Assembly (NCBI GenBank): GCA_020831845.1
Contig: JAFIFV010000134.1
Coordinates: 1-46,287 of the forward strand
DNA from: Ectothiorhodospiraceae bacterium
GTDB lineage: Bacteria; Pseudomonadota; Gammaproteobacteria; Nitrococcales; Aquisalimonadaceae
Direction: 5' to 3'
Length of the DNA stretch: 46,287 bases
Part shown: piece by piece, positions 23,706 through 32,247 of the stretch
How positions within the stretch are numbered: position 1 is the stretch's first letter
How the letters are laid out: every line of letters begins with the position of its first letter
Position numbers and translations under genes: made by a program
The notes under the pieces: generated by a model
What the model saw: the letters and a program-made list of their open reading frames with translations, nothing else
Told to the model about the DNA's origin: nothing
The model's database searches: none

Positions 23706-25307
23706 TCAGACCGCAATGGCCAGCGCGAGGATGACTCCCAGACCCAATACCGCTGCCCCGGCAATCGTGATCATGCGCCAGCGGCGGTGCAGTGCGTCCG
23801 CCTCTCTCGCGGCCGCTTCCGCGCTGGCCACCACGGCCTCCTGCACCAGCACCCGCAGGCGCCTTTCCACGGACTGATCCACCGCCTCCACGGCGGTTTC
23901 CCGAGCCTGATCCAACACCCAGTTCTGCAGGCGGTTTTTCAGCAGGGGCACCACGAATTCACCGATGGCCGTGTTGACCTGCTCATGGAACACAGGCTGC
24001 CTGGCCAGGTCGCGCACGGCGGCATCCAGCACCTCGCGCACCTGCTCCTCGATATCCTCCGGACTGCCCTGGTCACGTTCCAGCGACTGGGCAAGCAATT
24101 GCTCCGCGACCTGTTGCGCGACCTGTTGCGCCACTTGCTGCGAGACCTGCCGGGCCACCTGTTGCGCGGCCTGTTGGGCCACCTGTTGGGCCGCCTGCTG
24201 GGCAACCCGGACCGCCTGGGCCGAGGCGCTCTCAGCCAGCTCACCGACCACTTCACGGGCAACCTGATCCGCCTGCTCCTGGGCGATGCGCCGAGCCACA
24301 TCCTCGGCCGCCCCGCGAGCAGCCCGCTCCGCCGCGCTGCGGGCGGCCTCGTGGGCATCGTTTCCGGCACGCTGCACTTCTTCCCGCACCAGTTCCATGG
24401 CCTCACGGCCGGCATATTGCGCCGCCTGCTGGCCGGCCAGGGTCGCGGCCTCGGTCGCAGCCTCCTGCAACTCCTCGCCGAACGAACGCAGCCGTTGCTC
24501 CCAGCGGCGGTCGCCCTGCTCCATGTGCTGCAGCCAGCGCTGATCGTTCTCCGCCTGGAGCTCCCGGGATACCTGCTCCGCAATGCCGCGCACCTGCTCG
24601 GCGGTCAACGTCGGTTCCGGAGGCGGCTGGTCGGCAGGTGGAACTGGAGCGGGCGGGGGAGATGGAACGCGCTGGGAGGCGACGGGTTGCGGTGCGGGCG
24701 CGGATGGCTCGTCTTGCAACGGCACCGTTTCGGGCTCCACCACATAGGCCGAGTGAGGGGGCAGAAGTATTTCCTGCTCTTCACGCCGGGAGAACAGATC
24801 CGGCGTGGAAGCGGGCGCCGGCTCGCCAGCCCCCCGCATCTGCGATGTCGAAGGCGCTGTGGTGTCGGCGAGCGCCGGTTCGGGCTCGGAGTCCGGTTTC
24901 CGGGCTGGTGCTGGTTGCAGCGGTGCACGGGACAACTGCCATTCCATCACCTGCTCCAGCACCGTATCCAGCCGGTCATCGCTGGTGGGCTTGGACAGGA
25001 AGCCGCAGATACCCAGCCCCTGCGCCCGCTGCCGGTCTTCCGGGGTGTCCTGCGAGGTGTACATGACCAGTGGGACGGCGCGCTCGCCGCGCAGCCGGTT
25101 GATCGCCTCCGCGGCCTGGAAGCCGTCCATGTCCGGCATCATGTAGTCAAGGAAAACCACATCAGGCGATGCTTCGCTGAGATAGCGCAACGCATCGTTG
25201 CCGCATTCGGCCGTGTCCACTTCCATGCCTCGCCGCATCAGCAGCTTGGACAGCGCCACCCGCGCCAGCCTGGAGTCGTCGACCACCAGCGCCTTGTTGA
25301 TTCCCAT
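23706..25307 (-). CDS. Tail-anchored response regulator with long coiled coil
   Basis: This 533-residue protein has an unusual architecture. Residues 1-120 are a full receiver domain with acidic pair Asp10/Asp11, phospho-acceptor Asp54 (VVFLDYMMPDMDG), Thr84 and Lys106 (FLSKPTS). Residues about 130-235 are a Pro/Ala-rich linker. Residues 236-505 are a long Ala/Gln/Glu helix that should form a coiled coil, including nine back-to-back units of the tetrapeptide type AQQV (366-403). Residues 511-533 are a single hydrophobic segment at the very C-terminus, predicted to be a tail anchor. No output or enzymatic domain follows the receiver. I infer a membrane-tethered phospho-switch, perhaps in cell-surface or polarity control. 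The sensor kinase is not nearby, but the CheA of the operon at 35 kb is a candidate. Confidence 0.85.
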   Translation of the reverse strand: MGINKALVVDDSRLARVALSKLLMRRGMEVDTAECGNDALRYLSEASPDVVFLDYMMPDMDGFQAAEAINRLRGERAVPLVMYTSQDTPEDRQRAQGLGICGFLSKPTSDDRLDTVLEQVMEWQLSRAPLQPAPARKPDSEPEPALADTTAPSTSQMRGAGEPAPASTPDLFSRREEQEILLPPHSAYVVEPETVPLQDEPSAPAPQPVASQRVPSPPPAPVPPADQPPPEPTLTAEQVRGIAEQVSRELQAENDQRWLQHMEQGDRRWEQRLRSFGEELQEAATEAATLAGQQAAQYAGREAMELVREEVQRAGNDAHEAARSAAERAARGAAEDVARRIAQEQADQVAREVVGELAESASAQAVRVAQQAAQQVAQQAAQQVARQVSQQVAQQVAQQVAEQLLAQSLERDQGSPEDIEEQVREVLDAAVRDLARQPVFHEQVNTAIGEFVVPLLKNRLQNWVLDQARETAVEAVDQSVERRLRVLVQEAVVASAEAAAREADALHRRWRMITIAGAAVLGLGVILALAIAV

Positions 25308-25513
25308 GAACAGCCTCCGGACAGGCTACAGTCTGCACCGCGTCCATCTTGCTCTGCGGCAATAGCTTGTTATGCATCGTTTCCGTCGCGCGCAGCGGGG
25401 GCTCCGCATGCCCGGTCGGACTGACACTATATCGACGCAGGGCAACCCAAAGCTGCGCCACGGTTCACAGACTTACCAACCTTTCCGACAGATGCATCGT
25501 GCCTCGGTCATCG
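25308..25513. other. Non-coding upstream region of the response regulator
   Basis: I see no gene here. The region should contain the promoter of the minus-strand response regulator. It borders repeat copy B on its right, and together they fill the 520-base gap to the channel operon. Confidence 0.5.
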
Positions 25514-25743
25514 GGCAAGCGCTGAAGTATTCACGTTGTCGCGCTCGAGACCGGTTTTCGCTCGTGGCCAGGAGCAAGCCACGGGCGAAAACTGGCTGCG
25601 CCACAAGGGGTTACGGTCAGATTTTTCGCTATGCCAGGCGCGGTGCGCAGGGCCGCGGTCATTCCACGGGCAAGCGCCGCAACGACGCAGCACGAAAAAC
25701 CTGACCGTAACGCGGCAGCGTGAATACTTCAGTGCTTCCCTAG
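25514..25743. repeat. Composite palindromic element, copy B
   Basis: This element of about 230 bases has the same layout as copy A. The left arm has GCGCTGAAGTATTCACGTTG, then ACCGGTTTTCG and AGGAGCAAGC. The inner inverted pair is TTACGGTCAGATTTTTCG and (C)GAAAAACCTGACCGTAA, and the right end reads TGAATACTTCAGTGCTTCCC followed by TA. It lacks the extra hairpin of copy A. The left terminus has lost the TAG, reading CGGGCAAGC. The element lies between the divergent response-regulator and channel operons, not at gene ends, so here it may influence promoters. Confidence 0.85.
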
Positions 25744-25828
25744 ATGCTACGCTCAAACCAGCCGCACCTGTGCAGCGCCGTGGCCCGCGCGTGACGGGAG
25801 ATTCCGACGAGAACAGGAACCGTTGACC

Positions 25829-26212
25829 ATGAACCTGGAGAAAGTGTTTTTCGGCTTTTTCATTCTGCTGGCGCTTACGTTGAATTTCGGCTTCTTTCTC
25901 GGTGAGATCGACAACCCGGACCACCACAACGTGTACGAGCTGTTCGCCGCCATCGTGGTCAGCCTGATCGCCACGGTGCTCAAATTCGGCGAACGGACAC
26001 AGATCGGCGCGGTATTGCTGGCGGCCAGCCTGGTGGCGGACCTGCAACTGATCGCGGCAGCCATGGTCTGGGCTATCGCCGTGCACGTCACCGACGTAGG
26101 CCTGACCCCCACCGTTATGGCCAGCATCGTTTCGCTGTCCGGCGGGGCGCTGCTCGCGAACCTGGTTTCCACCGTCCTGCTGACCGTGGAAACGGTCAGG
26201 ATGCAGCGCTAG
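25829..26212 (+). CDS. Small four-helix membrane protein (DUF6394-like)
   Basis: This 127-residue, very hydrophobic protein has about four membrane helices (5-25, 38-56, 60-85 and 96-120). The sequence around LFAAIVVSLIATVLKFGERTQIGAVLL is the part I recognise from proteins of unknown function that sit beside ion channels. The start is the ATG at 25829. A TTG two codons earlier is possible. It precedes the potassium-channel gene by only 15 bases, so it is probably an accessory subunit or regulator of that channel. Confidence 0.75.
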   Translation: MNLEKVFFGFFILLALTLNFGFFLGEIDNPDHHNVYELFAAIVVSLIATVLKFGERTQIGAVLLAASLVADLQLIAAAMVWAIAVHVTDVGLTPTVMASIVSLSGGALLANLVSTVLLTVETVRMQR

Positions 26213-26227
26213 CCTGGAGGCTTGCCG

Positions 26228-27940
26228 GTGATCCGCGACGTTTTCCCGCTGTTTCTACGCCGCATGCGGACGCCGCTGATCGCAGTGATCAGCGCCTACG
26301 CTATCGCGGTGCTCGGCTTCACGCTGATTCCCGGCACCGATGACCAGGGAAACACCTGGCGAATGAGCTTTTTCCAGGCTTTCTACGTGGTCAGCTATAC
26401 CGGTAGCACGATCGGTTTTGGCGAAGTGCCGTACGCCTTTTCAAACGCGCAGCGCCTGTGGACCACGGTGAGCATCTACCTGACTGTCATCGCCTGGCTC
26501 TACTCCGTGGGCACGATCATCTCCCTGCTGCAGGACCAGACGTTCCGCCAGGCCGTGATCCGTAGCGGCCTGCGGCGCAGCCTGCGGCAGATCAGCGAGC
26601 CTTTCTACCTGGTCTGCGGCTACGGCGACACCGGCAGGCTGCTGGTCCGAGCACTCACCGAGCGCGGCCGACGTGTGGTGGTTGTGGACAACAGCCAGGC
26701 GAATATCGACGAGCTGACGCTGAAGGATCTCGGCGTCTACGTGCCGGCTTTCTGCATGGATGCCGGCATTCCCGACAACTTGATCACCGCCGGATTGCAA
26801 CACCGCTGGTGCATGGGCGTGCTCGCGGTCACCGAAGACGACAATACCAACCTGGAAATCGCCATCAGCAGCAAACTGCTGAACAGCAAGCTCACCGTCT
26901 ACGGGCGCGCGGAAAACGCCGAAACCGCGAGGAACATGGCCTCCTTCGGCACCGACCATGTCATTCAGCCGGATCTCAACTTCGCGCAGCGGCTGGCACT
27001 GGCGCTGCGCGAACCGGACACGCACCGCGTCTACGACTGGCTGTCGTCAGTACCAAATTCGCCGCTGCCCGAGCGCAACCGGCCACCGGAGGGAAGCTGG
27101 ATCATCTGTGGCTACGGACGCCTGGGCCAGGCGGTCTACGCCGCCCTGCAGGGCCAGGGCATCGAAGCCGTCATCATTGATGACCGGACGGACTCCCGGC
27201 ACCTGCCGCCGGGAGCGGTAGTCGGCAAGGGCACCGAGGCGAAGACCCTCGAGCAGGCAGGCATCGACCAGGCCGCGGCGCTGATCGCCTGCCGCAGCGA
27301 CGATCGCGACAACCTATCCATTGTGATGACGGCACGGGAACTGCGCCCGGACATCTACCTGGTGGCCCGCCAGAACCGATTGCACAACAAGGCGCTGTTC
27401 CGTGCGGCCGAGCCGGAGCTGACGGTGGAGCCCAGCTATATCATCGCCAGCAAGATACTGTCGATACTCGGCTCGCCGCTGCTGAGCGATTTCCTCAAGG
27501 AGGCGGAACAGCGGCACAACGACTGGAACCGGGAACTGGCCGGACGGATCCGGGAGCTCACCGGGGGCACCGCCCCGGAAACCTGGACGTTGCGGGTCAG
27601 CCAGGCCCGCAGCCCGGCAATCATGCTGGCGCTGGAACTGGGGGAAGCCATCACCGTGGAGAGCCTGTGCAGGGATCCACGGGATCGTGACTGCCGCCTG
27701 GACGCAATCCCCCTGCTGATACGCCGCGGCGAAGAGGATGTCGTCCTGCCGGAGGCGCACACCGAAGTCGACAGCGGGGACCGGGTCCTGTTCTGCGGCA
27801 CCGACCAGGCGCTGGGACTGATGCACCGGACGGTCAACAATCTGAACACGCTGCGCTACGTGCACACCGGAGAAGCCCGTCCCGATGGCCTCATCTGGCG
27901 AAAACTCGCCCGGCGCAGACAGGCCCGGACGGGTTCCTGA
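26228..27940 (+). CDS. Potassium channel with two RCK/TrkA-N domains
   Basis: This 570-residue protein is a two-helix K+ channel joined to two regulatory NAD-binding domains. The first helix is at about 16-36, and the pore helix and selectivity filter read SYTGSTIGFGEVPY (TIGFGE at 61-66). The second helix lies at about 78-100. RCK1 starts at VCGYGDTGRLLV (about 129-140) and RCK2 at IICGYGRLGQAVY. A C-terminal TrkA-C-like domain follows (LDAIPLLIRRGEEDVVLPE). The canonical filter is TVGYGD. The Phe and Glu changes here occur in a recognised channel subgroup and may alter selectivity. I chose GTG at 26228, seven bases after GGAGG. TTG at 26222 would be too close to that site. It is co-transcribed with the preceding small membrane protein. 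Confidence 0.9.
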   Translation: MIRDVFPLFLRRMRTPLIAVISAYAIAVLGFTLIPGTDDQGNTWRMSFFQAFYVVSYTGSTIGFGEVPYAFSNAQRLWTTVSIYLTVIAWLYSVGTIISLLQDQTFRQAVIRSGLRRSLRQISEPFYLVCGYGDTGRLLVRALTERGRRVVVVDNSQANIDELTLKDLGVYVPAFCMDAGIPDNLITAGLQHRWCMGVLAVTEDDNTNLEIAISSKLLNSKLTVYGRAENAETARNMASFGTDHVIQPDLNFAQRLALALREPDTHRVYDWLSSVPNSPLPERNRPPEGSWIICGYGRLGQAVYAALQGQGIEAVIIDDRTDSRHLPPGAVVGKGTEAKTLEQAGIDQAAALIACRSDDRDNLSIVMTARELRPDIYLVARQNRLHNKALFRAAEPELTVEPSYIIASKILSILGSPLLSDFLKEAEQRHNDWNRELAGRIRELTGGTAPETWTLRVSQARSPAIMLALELGEAITVESLCRDPRDRDCRLDAIPLLIRRGEEDVVLPEAHTEVDSGDRVLFCGTDQALGLMHRTVNNLNTLRYVHTGEARPDGLIWRKLARRRQARTGS

Positions 27941-27952
27941 TCAGGTCCCGAC

Positions 27953-28963
27953 TCAGCCGTAGCTGAAACAGATCTTCCCTCGGTGCTCACCCGATTGCAT
28001 GCGGCGCAGGCCATCCGGAATCGCCTCGAAAGGCAGCACGGTATCGATCACCGGCTGCAGGCGATGGCGGTCGATGGCATCGCACATGGTTTCGAAATGC
28101 TCGCGACTACCCACAGACATACCGATCACGCGGATATTCTTCATGTAGATGGAACGCATGGCGATCTCGGTGGAGAACCCGGACAGCACCCCGATCACCA
28201 TGACCCTGCCGCCCACCCGGACCGCGTCCAGCGACTGGTTGATGGTTCCGGCACCGCCCACCTCCAGCACATGATCGACACCCTCGCCAGCGGTGAGGGT
28301 CTTCACTTCCTTCGCCCATTCCGGCGTGCGCCGGTAATTGATACCGTGGTCGGCACCCATCGCTTTGGCCTGCTCCAGCTTTTCGTCGCTGCTGGAAGTC
28401 ACGATCACCTTGGCCCCGAACAGCTTCGCGAACTGCAGGGCAAAGGTGGAGACCCCGCCGGTACCCAGCAGCAGCACGGTGTCGCCAGTCTGGAGCTTGC
28501 CTTCCACCATCAGGGCTCGCCAGGCCGTGAGCGCGGCACAGGGCAGTGTCGCTGCTTCTTCCCAGGACAGGTGCCCCGGGACCTGGGAAACACCCTCCGC
28601 ATCCAGCAGCATGCGGTCCTGCAATACGCCGGGGAGCGGGCCGCCGAGGGAGTGGCCGCGCTTTTCGGCGGACGGACCACCGTCGATCCAGGACTGGAAA
28701 AACATCGGACAGACGCGGTCGCCGACCTGCACGCGGGTGACCCCGGAGCCGACCTCCACCACCTCACCGGCGCCGTCGGAAAACGGAATTGCCGGCAGTT
28801 CGCGAAACGCACCCTTGCCCAGCACCGTCATCAGATCACGGTAGTTCAGAGAAGCCGCATGCATTGCCACCACGACCTGACCCGGCCCGGCTGCAGGCTC
28901 GGGCTTCTCGACCAGGCGCATGTTGTCGATTCCCCAATCGTTCTGCACTTCCCAGACACGCAT
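27953..28963 (-). CDS. Zinc-free MDR alcohol/quinone oxidoreductase
   Basis: This 336-residue medium-chain dehydrogenase/reductase uses NAD(P)H. The N-terminal GroES-like domain (MRVWEVQNDWGIDNMRL, SLNYRDLMTVLG) lacks the cysteine and histidine zinc ligands, as in quinone reductase-like members. The Rossmann segment LLLGTGGVSTFALQFAKLFG (about 168-187), the SSDEKLEQAKAMGADHGINYR pattern and HRGKICFSYG at the C-terminus are typical. The start at 28963 has AGGAGA at good spacing. A reading frame 19 codons longer lacks a site. The substrate is unknown. It converges with the channel gene. Confidence 0.9.
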   Translation of the reverse strand: MRVWEVQNDWGIDNMRLVEKPEPAAGPGQVVVAMHAASLNYRDLMTVLGKGAFRELPAIPFSDGAGEVVEVGSGVTRVQVGDRVCPMFFQSWIDGGPSAEKRGHSLGGPLPGVLQDRMLLDAEGVSQVPGHLSWEEAATLPCAALTAWRALMVEGKLQTGDTVLLLGTGGVSTFALQFAKLFGAKVIVTSSSDEKLEQAKAMGADHGINYRRTPEWAKEVKTLTAGEGVDHVLEVGGAGTINQSLDAVRVGGRVMVIGVLSGFSTEIAMRSIYMKNIRVIGMSVGSREHFETMCDAIDRHRLQPVIDTVLPFEAIPDGLRRMQSGEHRGKICFSYG

Positions 28964-29267
28964 CGCTGTTCTCCTCGGGTTCAGGAAACGCCAGGCCTGT
29001 TCGACCGGCGCTCGAGCCAATCAGTGTTTGCTTGGCCTGCGAACGAACATCTTACGCGTCGCTGGCCGCTTGGACACCCTGGCGACCAGATTCCGGATTT
29101 GTGAACTGGAACACGCCACTGTTCAGGCAAGGGGCGCTCAATACAAAGAAGCGGAAAACCACCCCTCGAAAAGGGGGGTAGAACAATAACGCTCCGGCGT
29201 CCGGCCGCACTGCTTGGCCAGGCATCGGAGCCAGTGTCACAACGGATGTACCCAAGGGGGGATAGGG
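28964..29267. other. Promoter region upstream of the chemosensory operon
   Basis: These 304 bases separate the divergent MDR oxidoreductase and the chemosensory operon. I see no gene. A short hairpin, CCCCT-CGAAA-AGGGG at about 29162-29176, lies about 90 bases before the operon start and may be regulatory. The operon promoter should lie here, but no clear sigma-54 or sigma-28 motif is visible by eye. Confidence 0.45.
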
Positions 29268-30515
29268 ATGAAGCGCGGACGCTCTGCCGCTTGCATCATG
29301 CTTGCAAGCATCGCCCTGCTTCTGGTGGGCTGCAAATCCAGCTCTGAACCGGGAGTGACGTCGGACACCATTGTCCTGGGCTCGGTATTGGCGCTGGAAG
29401 GTCCGGCACAGGGGCTTGGCCAGGGGATGCGCGCCGGGTTGCGTGCCGCCACCAGGGGGCGCTCCGTTCAAGGCCGCAACGTCGTCATCCGTTTCCTGGA
29501 CGACTCCTACGCTCCCGCCAAGGCCCAGGAAAGTACCAACCGGCTGCTGAACGACGAGGACGGCATCTTCCTGATGGTCGGCAACGTCGGCACCCCCACC
29601 GCCACGATGACCCTCCCCATGCTTCGCGAGCACAACATTCCGGCGGTGGGCTTCTTCACCGGCGCCGGCCTGCTGCGGCCCGGCGATGGCGGCCCGATCC
29701 TCAACTTCCGCGCCAGCTATGTGGAAGAAGTGGGCGCGGTGGTGGATGAAGCCATCGCCCGGGGGTTTCGCCCGGAACAGATCTGCGCCTACGTCCAGAA
29801 CGACGCCTACGGCATGGCCGGTATCGTCGGCATGCGGACGGCAATGCTTCGGCACGACGCCTCCCAGCAGTTGATCGACCTCTACAGTGAAATCCTCTCC
29901 CGTCGCGGCGAAGAGCCGGTGCGCAACAACATCGGCCCCGTCGGCGTCTACCCGCGCAACACCGCCGAAGTCCGGGCCGGGTACCAGTCGTTGAAAAGCT
30001 GGGAACAGCGCTCGGGCACCGCCTGCGGGGTGGTAGTGACCGTGGGTGCCTACGAGAACATCGCCCACTTCGTGCGGTACGCCCGCCAGTCCGAAAGCTG
30101 GGTGATCTCCGCGGTGTCGTTCACCGGTGCGGAGAACTTCCTGGACGACTTGCGCCGCCACGGCATCGACAGCGGCGTGCTGATGACCCAGGTGGTACCG
30201 AACCTGGACTCCCGCCTGCCCATCGTGGAAGAAGCCCGTCAGGCCCTCGGCAGCGAATTCGGCTACGTATCCCTGGAGGGTTACATCGTCGGACGCATGG
30301 TGCTGCGCCTGCTGGAAGACATGGAAGGCGACCTGACCCGCGATAACTTCATGGCCCACGCCCGCCAGGCACGCTTTGACCTGGGCGGCATCGAGATCGA
30401 CTTCACCCGGGACGGCAACCAGGCTTCCCAGCTGGTCAACCTGAACAACATGACCCGTGTCGGCTGGGCTCCCACGCCGGAGAGTTTCTGGGATGAACAT
30501 GTCGTCTCCCGCTAG
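29268..30515 (+). CDS. Periplasmic ligand-binding lipoprotein (LivK-like)
   Basis: This 415-residue type I periplasmic binding protein of the branched-chain amino-acid/amide family (Peripla_BP_6) has a lipoprotein signal. The lipobox LLLVGC places the acylated cysteine at residue 22. The mature fold shows TIVLGSVLALEGPAQGLGQG, VVIRFLDDSYAPAKAQEST and MVGNVGTPTATMTLPML, which are typical of LivK and urea/amide-binding proteins. No ABC permease or ATPase genes follow. Instead its end overlaps a CheW gene by 23 bases and leads the chemosensory operon, so I infer a ligand sensor that reports to the receptor encoded downstream. The start at 29268 follows GGGGGATAGGG. Confidence 0.9.
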   Translation: MKRGRSAACIMLASIALLLVGCKSSSEPGVTSDTIVLGSVLALEGPAQGLGQGMRAGLRAATRGRSVQGRNVVIRFLDDSYAPAKAQESTNRLLNDEDGIFLMVGNVGTPTATMTLPMLREHNIPAVGFFTGAGLLRPGDGGPILNFRASYVEEVGAVVDEAIARGFRPEQICAYVQNDAYGMAGIVGMRTAMLRHDASQQLIDLYSEILSRRGEEPVRNNIGPVGVYPRNTAEVRAGYQSLKSWEQRSGTACGVVVTVGAYENIAHFVRYARQSESWVISAVSFTGAENFLDDLRRHGIDSGVLMTQVVPNLDSRLPIVEEARQALGSEFGYVSLEGYIVGRMVLRLLEDMEGDLTRDNFMAHARQARFDLGGIEIDFTRDGNQASQLVNLNNMTRVGWAPTPESFWDEHVVSR

Positions 30516-31059
30516 CGACTCCGCAAGGACCGAGGCCAGCGCCAAGGCCTGGCTGCTGGACGTGGGCGGTGGACGGACCGCCGCCGTCGGCGAAAAGGAG
30601 CTGCAGGAAGTGCTGGTCAGACCAGACACGGAGTGGGACAGCGATGCCCCGCTCTACCGCCAGGAAACCCTGGCCTGGCGTGGCCGGACCCTCACCGTCA
30701 TCGATCTGGGCTCGGTGTTCGGCGGCCGTCCTGACGAATCCGACGGCTGGATCACCGTTGCCGCCTACCAGACCGTGCCCGGCGAACCGGTCTCATTCGG
30801 TGCGCTGCGGTTGTCCGCCGCGCCGCTGATGACCACGGTCACCGACAGCATGGCCTGCACGCTGCCCGAAGACTCACTGCGTGATTACCTGGTCTGGAGC
30901 TACCTCGCCTTGTGCTTCTTCAGGCAGGCCGACCGCGTGGTTCCCATCCTCGATATCAGCCGGCTGTTCTCGGACGAAGGTCAGCGCCGGCTGGACCGCT
31001 TCTGCATGAGCGTCGGCAAGCCGACCTCGACACCCGCCTACCGGGAGGGACAGGCATGA
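30493..31059 (+). CDS. CheW-like coupling protein 1
   Basis: This 188-residue protein has a single CheW-like domain. The recognisable elements are AWLLDVGGGRTAAVGEKELQEV, LAWRGRTLTVIDLGSVFGG, and the paired C-terminal strand ADRVVPILDISRLF. CheW couples a chemoreceptor to the CheA kinase. It overlaps the upstream lipoprotein by 23 bases and the downstream regulator by ATGA, so the three are translationally coupled. The N-terminal 15 residues are variable. It is one of two CheW proteins in the operon. In Pil-Chp systems the two coupling proteins are PilI and ChpC, and this one could be the ChpC equivalent. Confidence 0.85.
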   Translation: MNMSSPASDSARTEASAKAWLLDVGGGRTAAVGEKELQEVLVRPDTEWDSDAPLYRQETLAWRGRTLTVIDLGSVFGGRPDESDGWITVAAYQTVPGEPVSFGALRLSAAPLMTTVTDSMACTLPEDSLRDYLVWSYLALCFFRQADRVVPILDISRLFSDEGQRRLDRFCMSVGKPTSTPAYREGQA

Positions 31060-31898
31060 CCTCACGCGTCTTCAACCTCGCCCTGTTCGGGTTCACCGAG
31101 ACCGAACGCCGCGTCATGACCAGCGTGTTGCGACTCGCGGCGGCGCGCGGCAGGGAATACACACTGGCCGAGGAGACCAGCAGGGCATCTGCTGACATGG
31201 CGATCGTCGATGCCGATGACCCGGAGGCCGTCCGCCAGTGGCAGCAATGCCTGAGGAAAGGAGTACCCCTGCCGTCCCTGCGCGTGATGGCAGACACCTC
31301 CGGCGTGGCGGCGGACCAGGTGGCCATCAATCGGCCGATCACGGTCAAACGCCTGCTGGCAGGGCTCGACAACGTTGCCATTCGCAACTACCGCTATGTA
31401 CACGATCTGTCCATTCGGGATGACGGCGATGCCGAAGCCCTGACCGGTTCGGTGCTGGCGCAGGCGGCAAACACCGCCCGCAGCACCGCGCGCTCCGGCC
31501 TGCGTGCGCTGGTGGTGGATGACAGCGCTCCCGTCCGCAAACTCATGGGCATCGAACTGGGCCTGTTCGGCATTGATGCCGACTTCGCCGCCAGCGGCGA
31601 GGCCGCCCTGGAGAAGCTCCAGGGCAACAGCTACGACATCGTTTTCCTGGACCTGACCCTGCCCGGCATCGACGGCCACGCCGTCTGCAAGGCCATCAAG
31701 CGCTCCCGCGAGCTCAAAGGCATCGAGGTCGTCATGCTGACCGGTCGCGATTCACGCCTGGACCGCATTCGCGGCGCCATGGCCGGCTGCAGCGCCTACC
31801 TAACCAAGCCGGTTTCGCAGGAACAGTTACACCGAATCATTGAGCAACTTCTACCCAAGGAGGAATTCCATGGCCATCACGAAAGTGCTGGTGGTTGA
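31056..31898 (+). CDS. Response regulator with N-terminal pseudo-receiver
   Basis: This 280-residue protein has a typical receiver domain in its C-terminal half. Asp155/Asp156 form the acidic pair (LVVDDSAPVRK), Asp199 is the phospho-acceptor (IVFLDLTLPGIDG), and Thr229 and Lys251 complete the site. The first 145 residues look like a second, degenerate receiver fold. There is a hydrophobic strand MAIVDADD at 48-55 in place of the phospho-site strand, and INRPITVKRLLAGLDN at 91-106 resembles the KP-helix end without the full catalytic set. A PilG-like role is likely given the operon, but PilG itself has no such extension. The 3' end overlaps the next gene by 29 bases. Confidence 0.85.
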   Translation: MTSRVFNLALFGFTETERRVMTSVLRLAAARGREYTLAEETSRASADMAIVDADDPEAVRQWQQCLRKGVPLPSLRVMADTSGVAADQVAINRPITVKRLLAGLDNVAIRNYRYVHDLSIRDDGDAEALTGSVLAQAANTARSTARSGLRALVVDDSAPVRKLMGIELGLFGIDADFAASGEAALEKLQGNSYDIVFLDLTLPGIDGHAVCKAIKRSRELKGIEVVMLTGRDSRLDRIRGAMAGCSAYLTKPVSQEQLHRIIEQLLPKEEFHGHHESAGG

Positions 31899-32235
31899 CG
31901 ACTCATCCGCCGACCTGCTGAACCTTCAGCAGATCATCGAAGGGGCCGGTTACCGCACGCTCACCGCCCGCTCCGGCAAGGAAGCTGTGGAAACGGCGCG
32001 CAGCGAGAAACCCGACGTGATCTTTCTGGACATCATCATGGACGAGATGGATGGCTTTGAAGCCTGCCGCCATTTGTCCAAGGATGCTGCTACCAAGCAG
32101 ATACCGGTGGTCTTCGTGACCAGCAAGAACCAGAAAGCGGACCGGGTATGGGCGGAAATGCAGGGAGCCAAGGCCTTCATCACCAAGCCCTACTCGCAGG
32201 ACGCCATCATCGCTCAGCTGAGCGCGCTGCAGTAA
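31870..32235 (+). CDS. CheY/PilH-like response regulator
   Basis: This 121-residue single-domain receiver has the acidic pair Asp10/Asp11 (VLVVDDSSADL), phospho-acceptor Asp54 (VIFLDIIMDEMDG), Thr84 (VVFVTSKNQ) and Lys106 (FITKPYS). It has strong Shine-Dalgarno AAGGAGG and starts inside the end of the preceding gene (29-base overlap). The SADLLNLQQIIEGAGY and VTSKNQKADRVWAEMQGA stretches resemble PilH of Pil-Chp systems, so a role in controlling type IV pili or a similar surface output is plausible. Confidence 0.92.
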   Translation: MAITKVLVVDDSSADLLNLQQIIEGAGYRTLTARSGKEAVETARSEKPDVIFLDIIMDEMDGFEACRHLSKDAATKQIPVVFVTSKNQKADRVWAEMQGAKAFITKPYSQDAIIAQLSALQ

Positions 32236-32247
32236 GGCGGGAGACGC

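Noticed and set aside
23787..25424. 545-codon plus-strand reading frame opposite the tail-anchored regulator
   Set aside because: The receiver motifs are on the minus strand. The antisense product is a Leu/Arg-rich string produced by the tetrapeptide repeats.
29162..29176. Hairpin CCCCT-CGAAA-AGGGG as a terminator
   Set aside because: It has only a 5-bp stem and no T run, so I do not call it.
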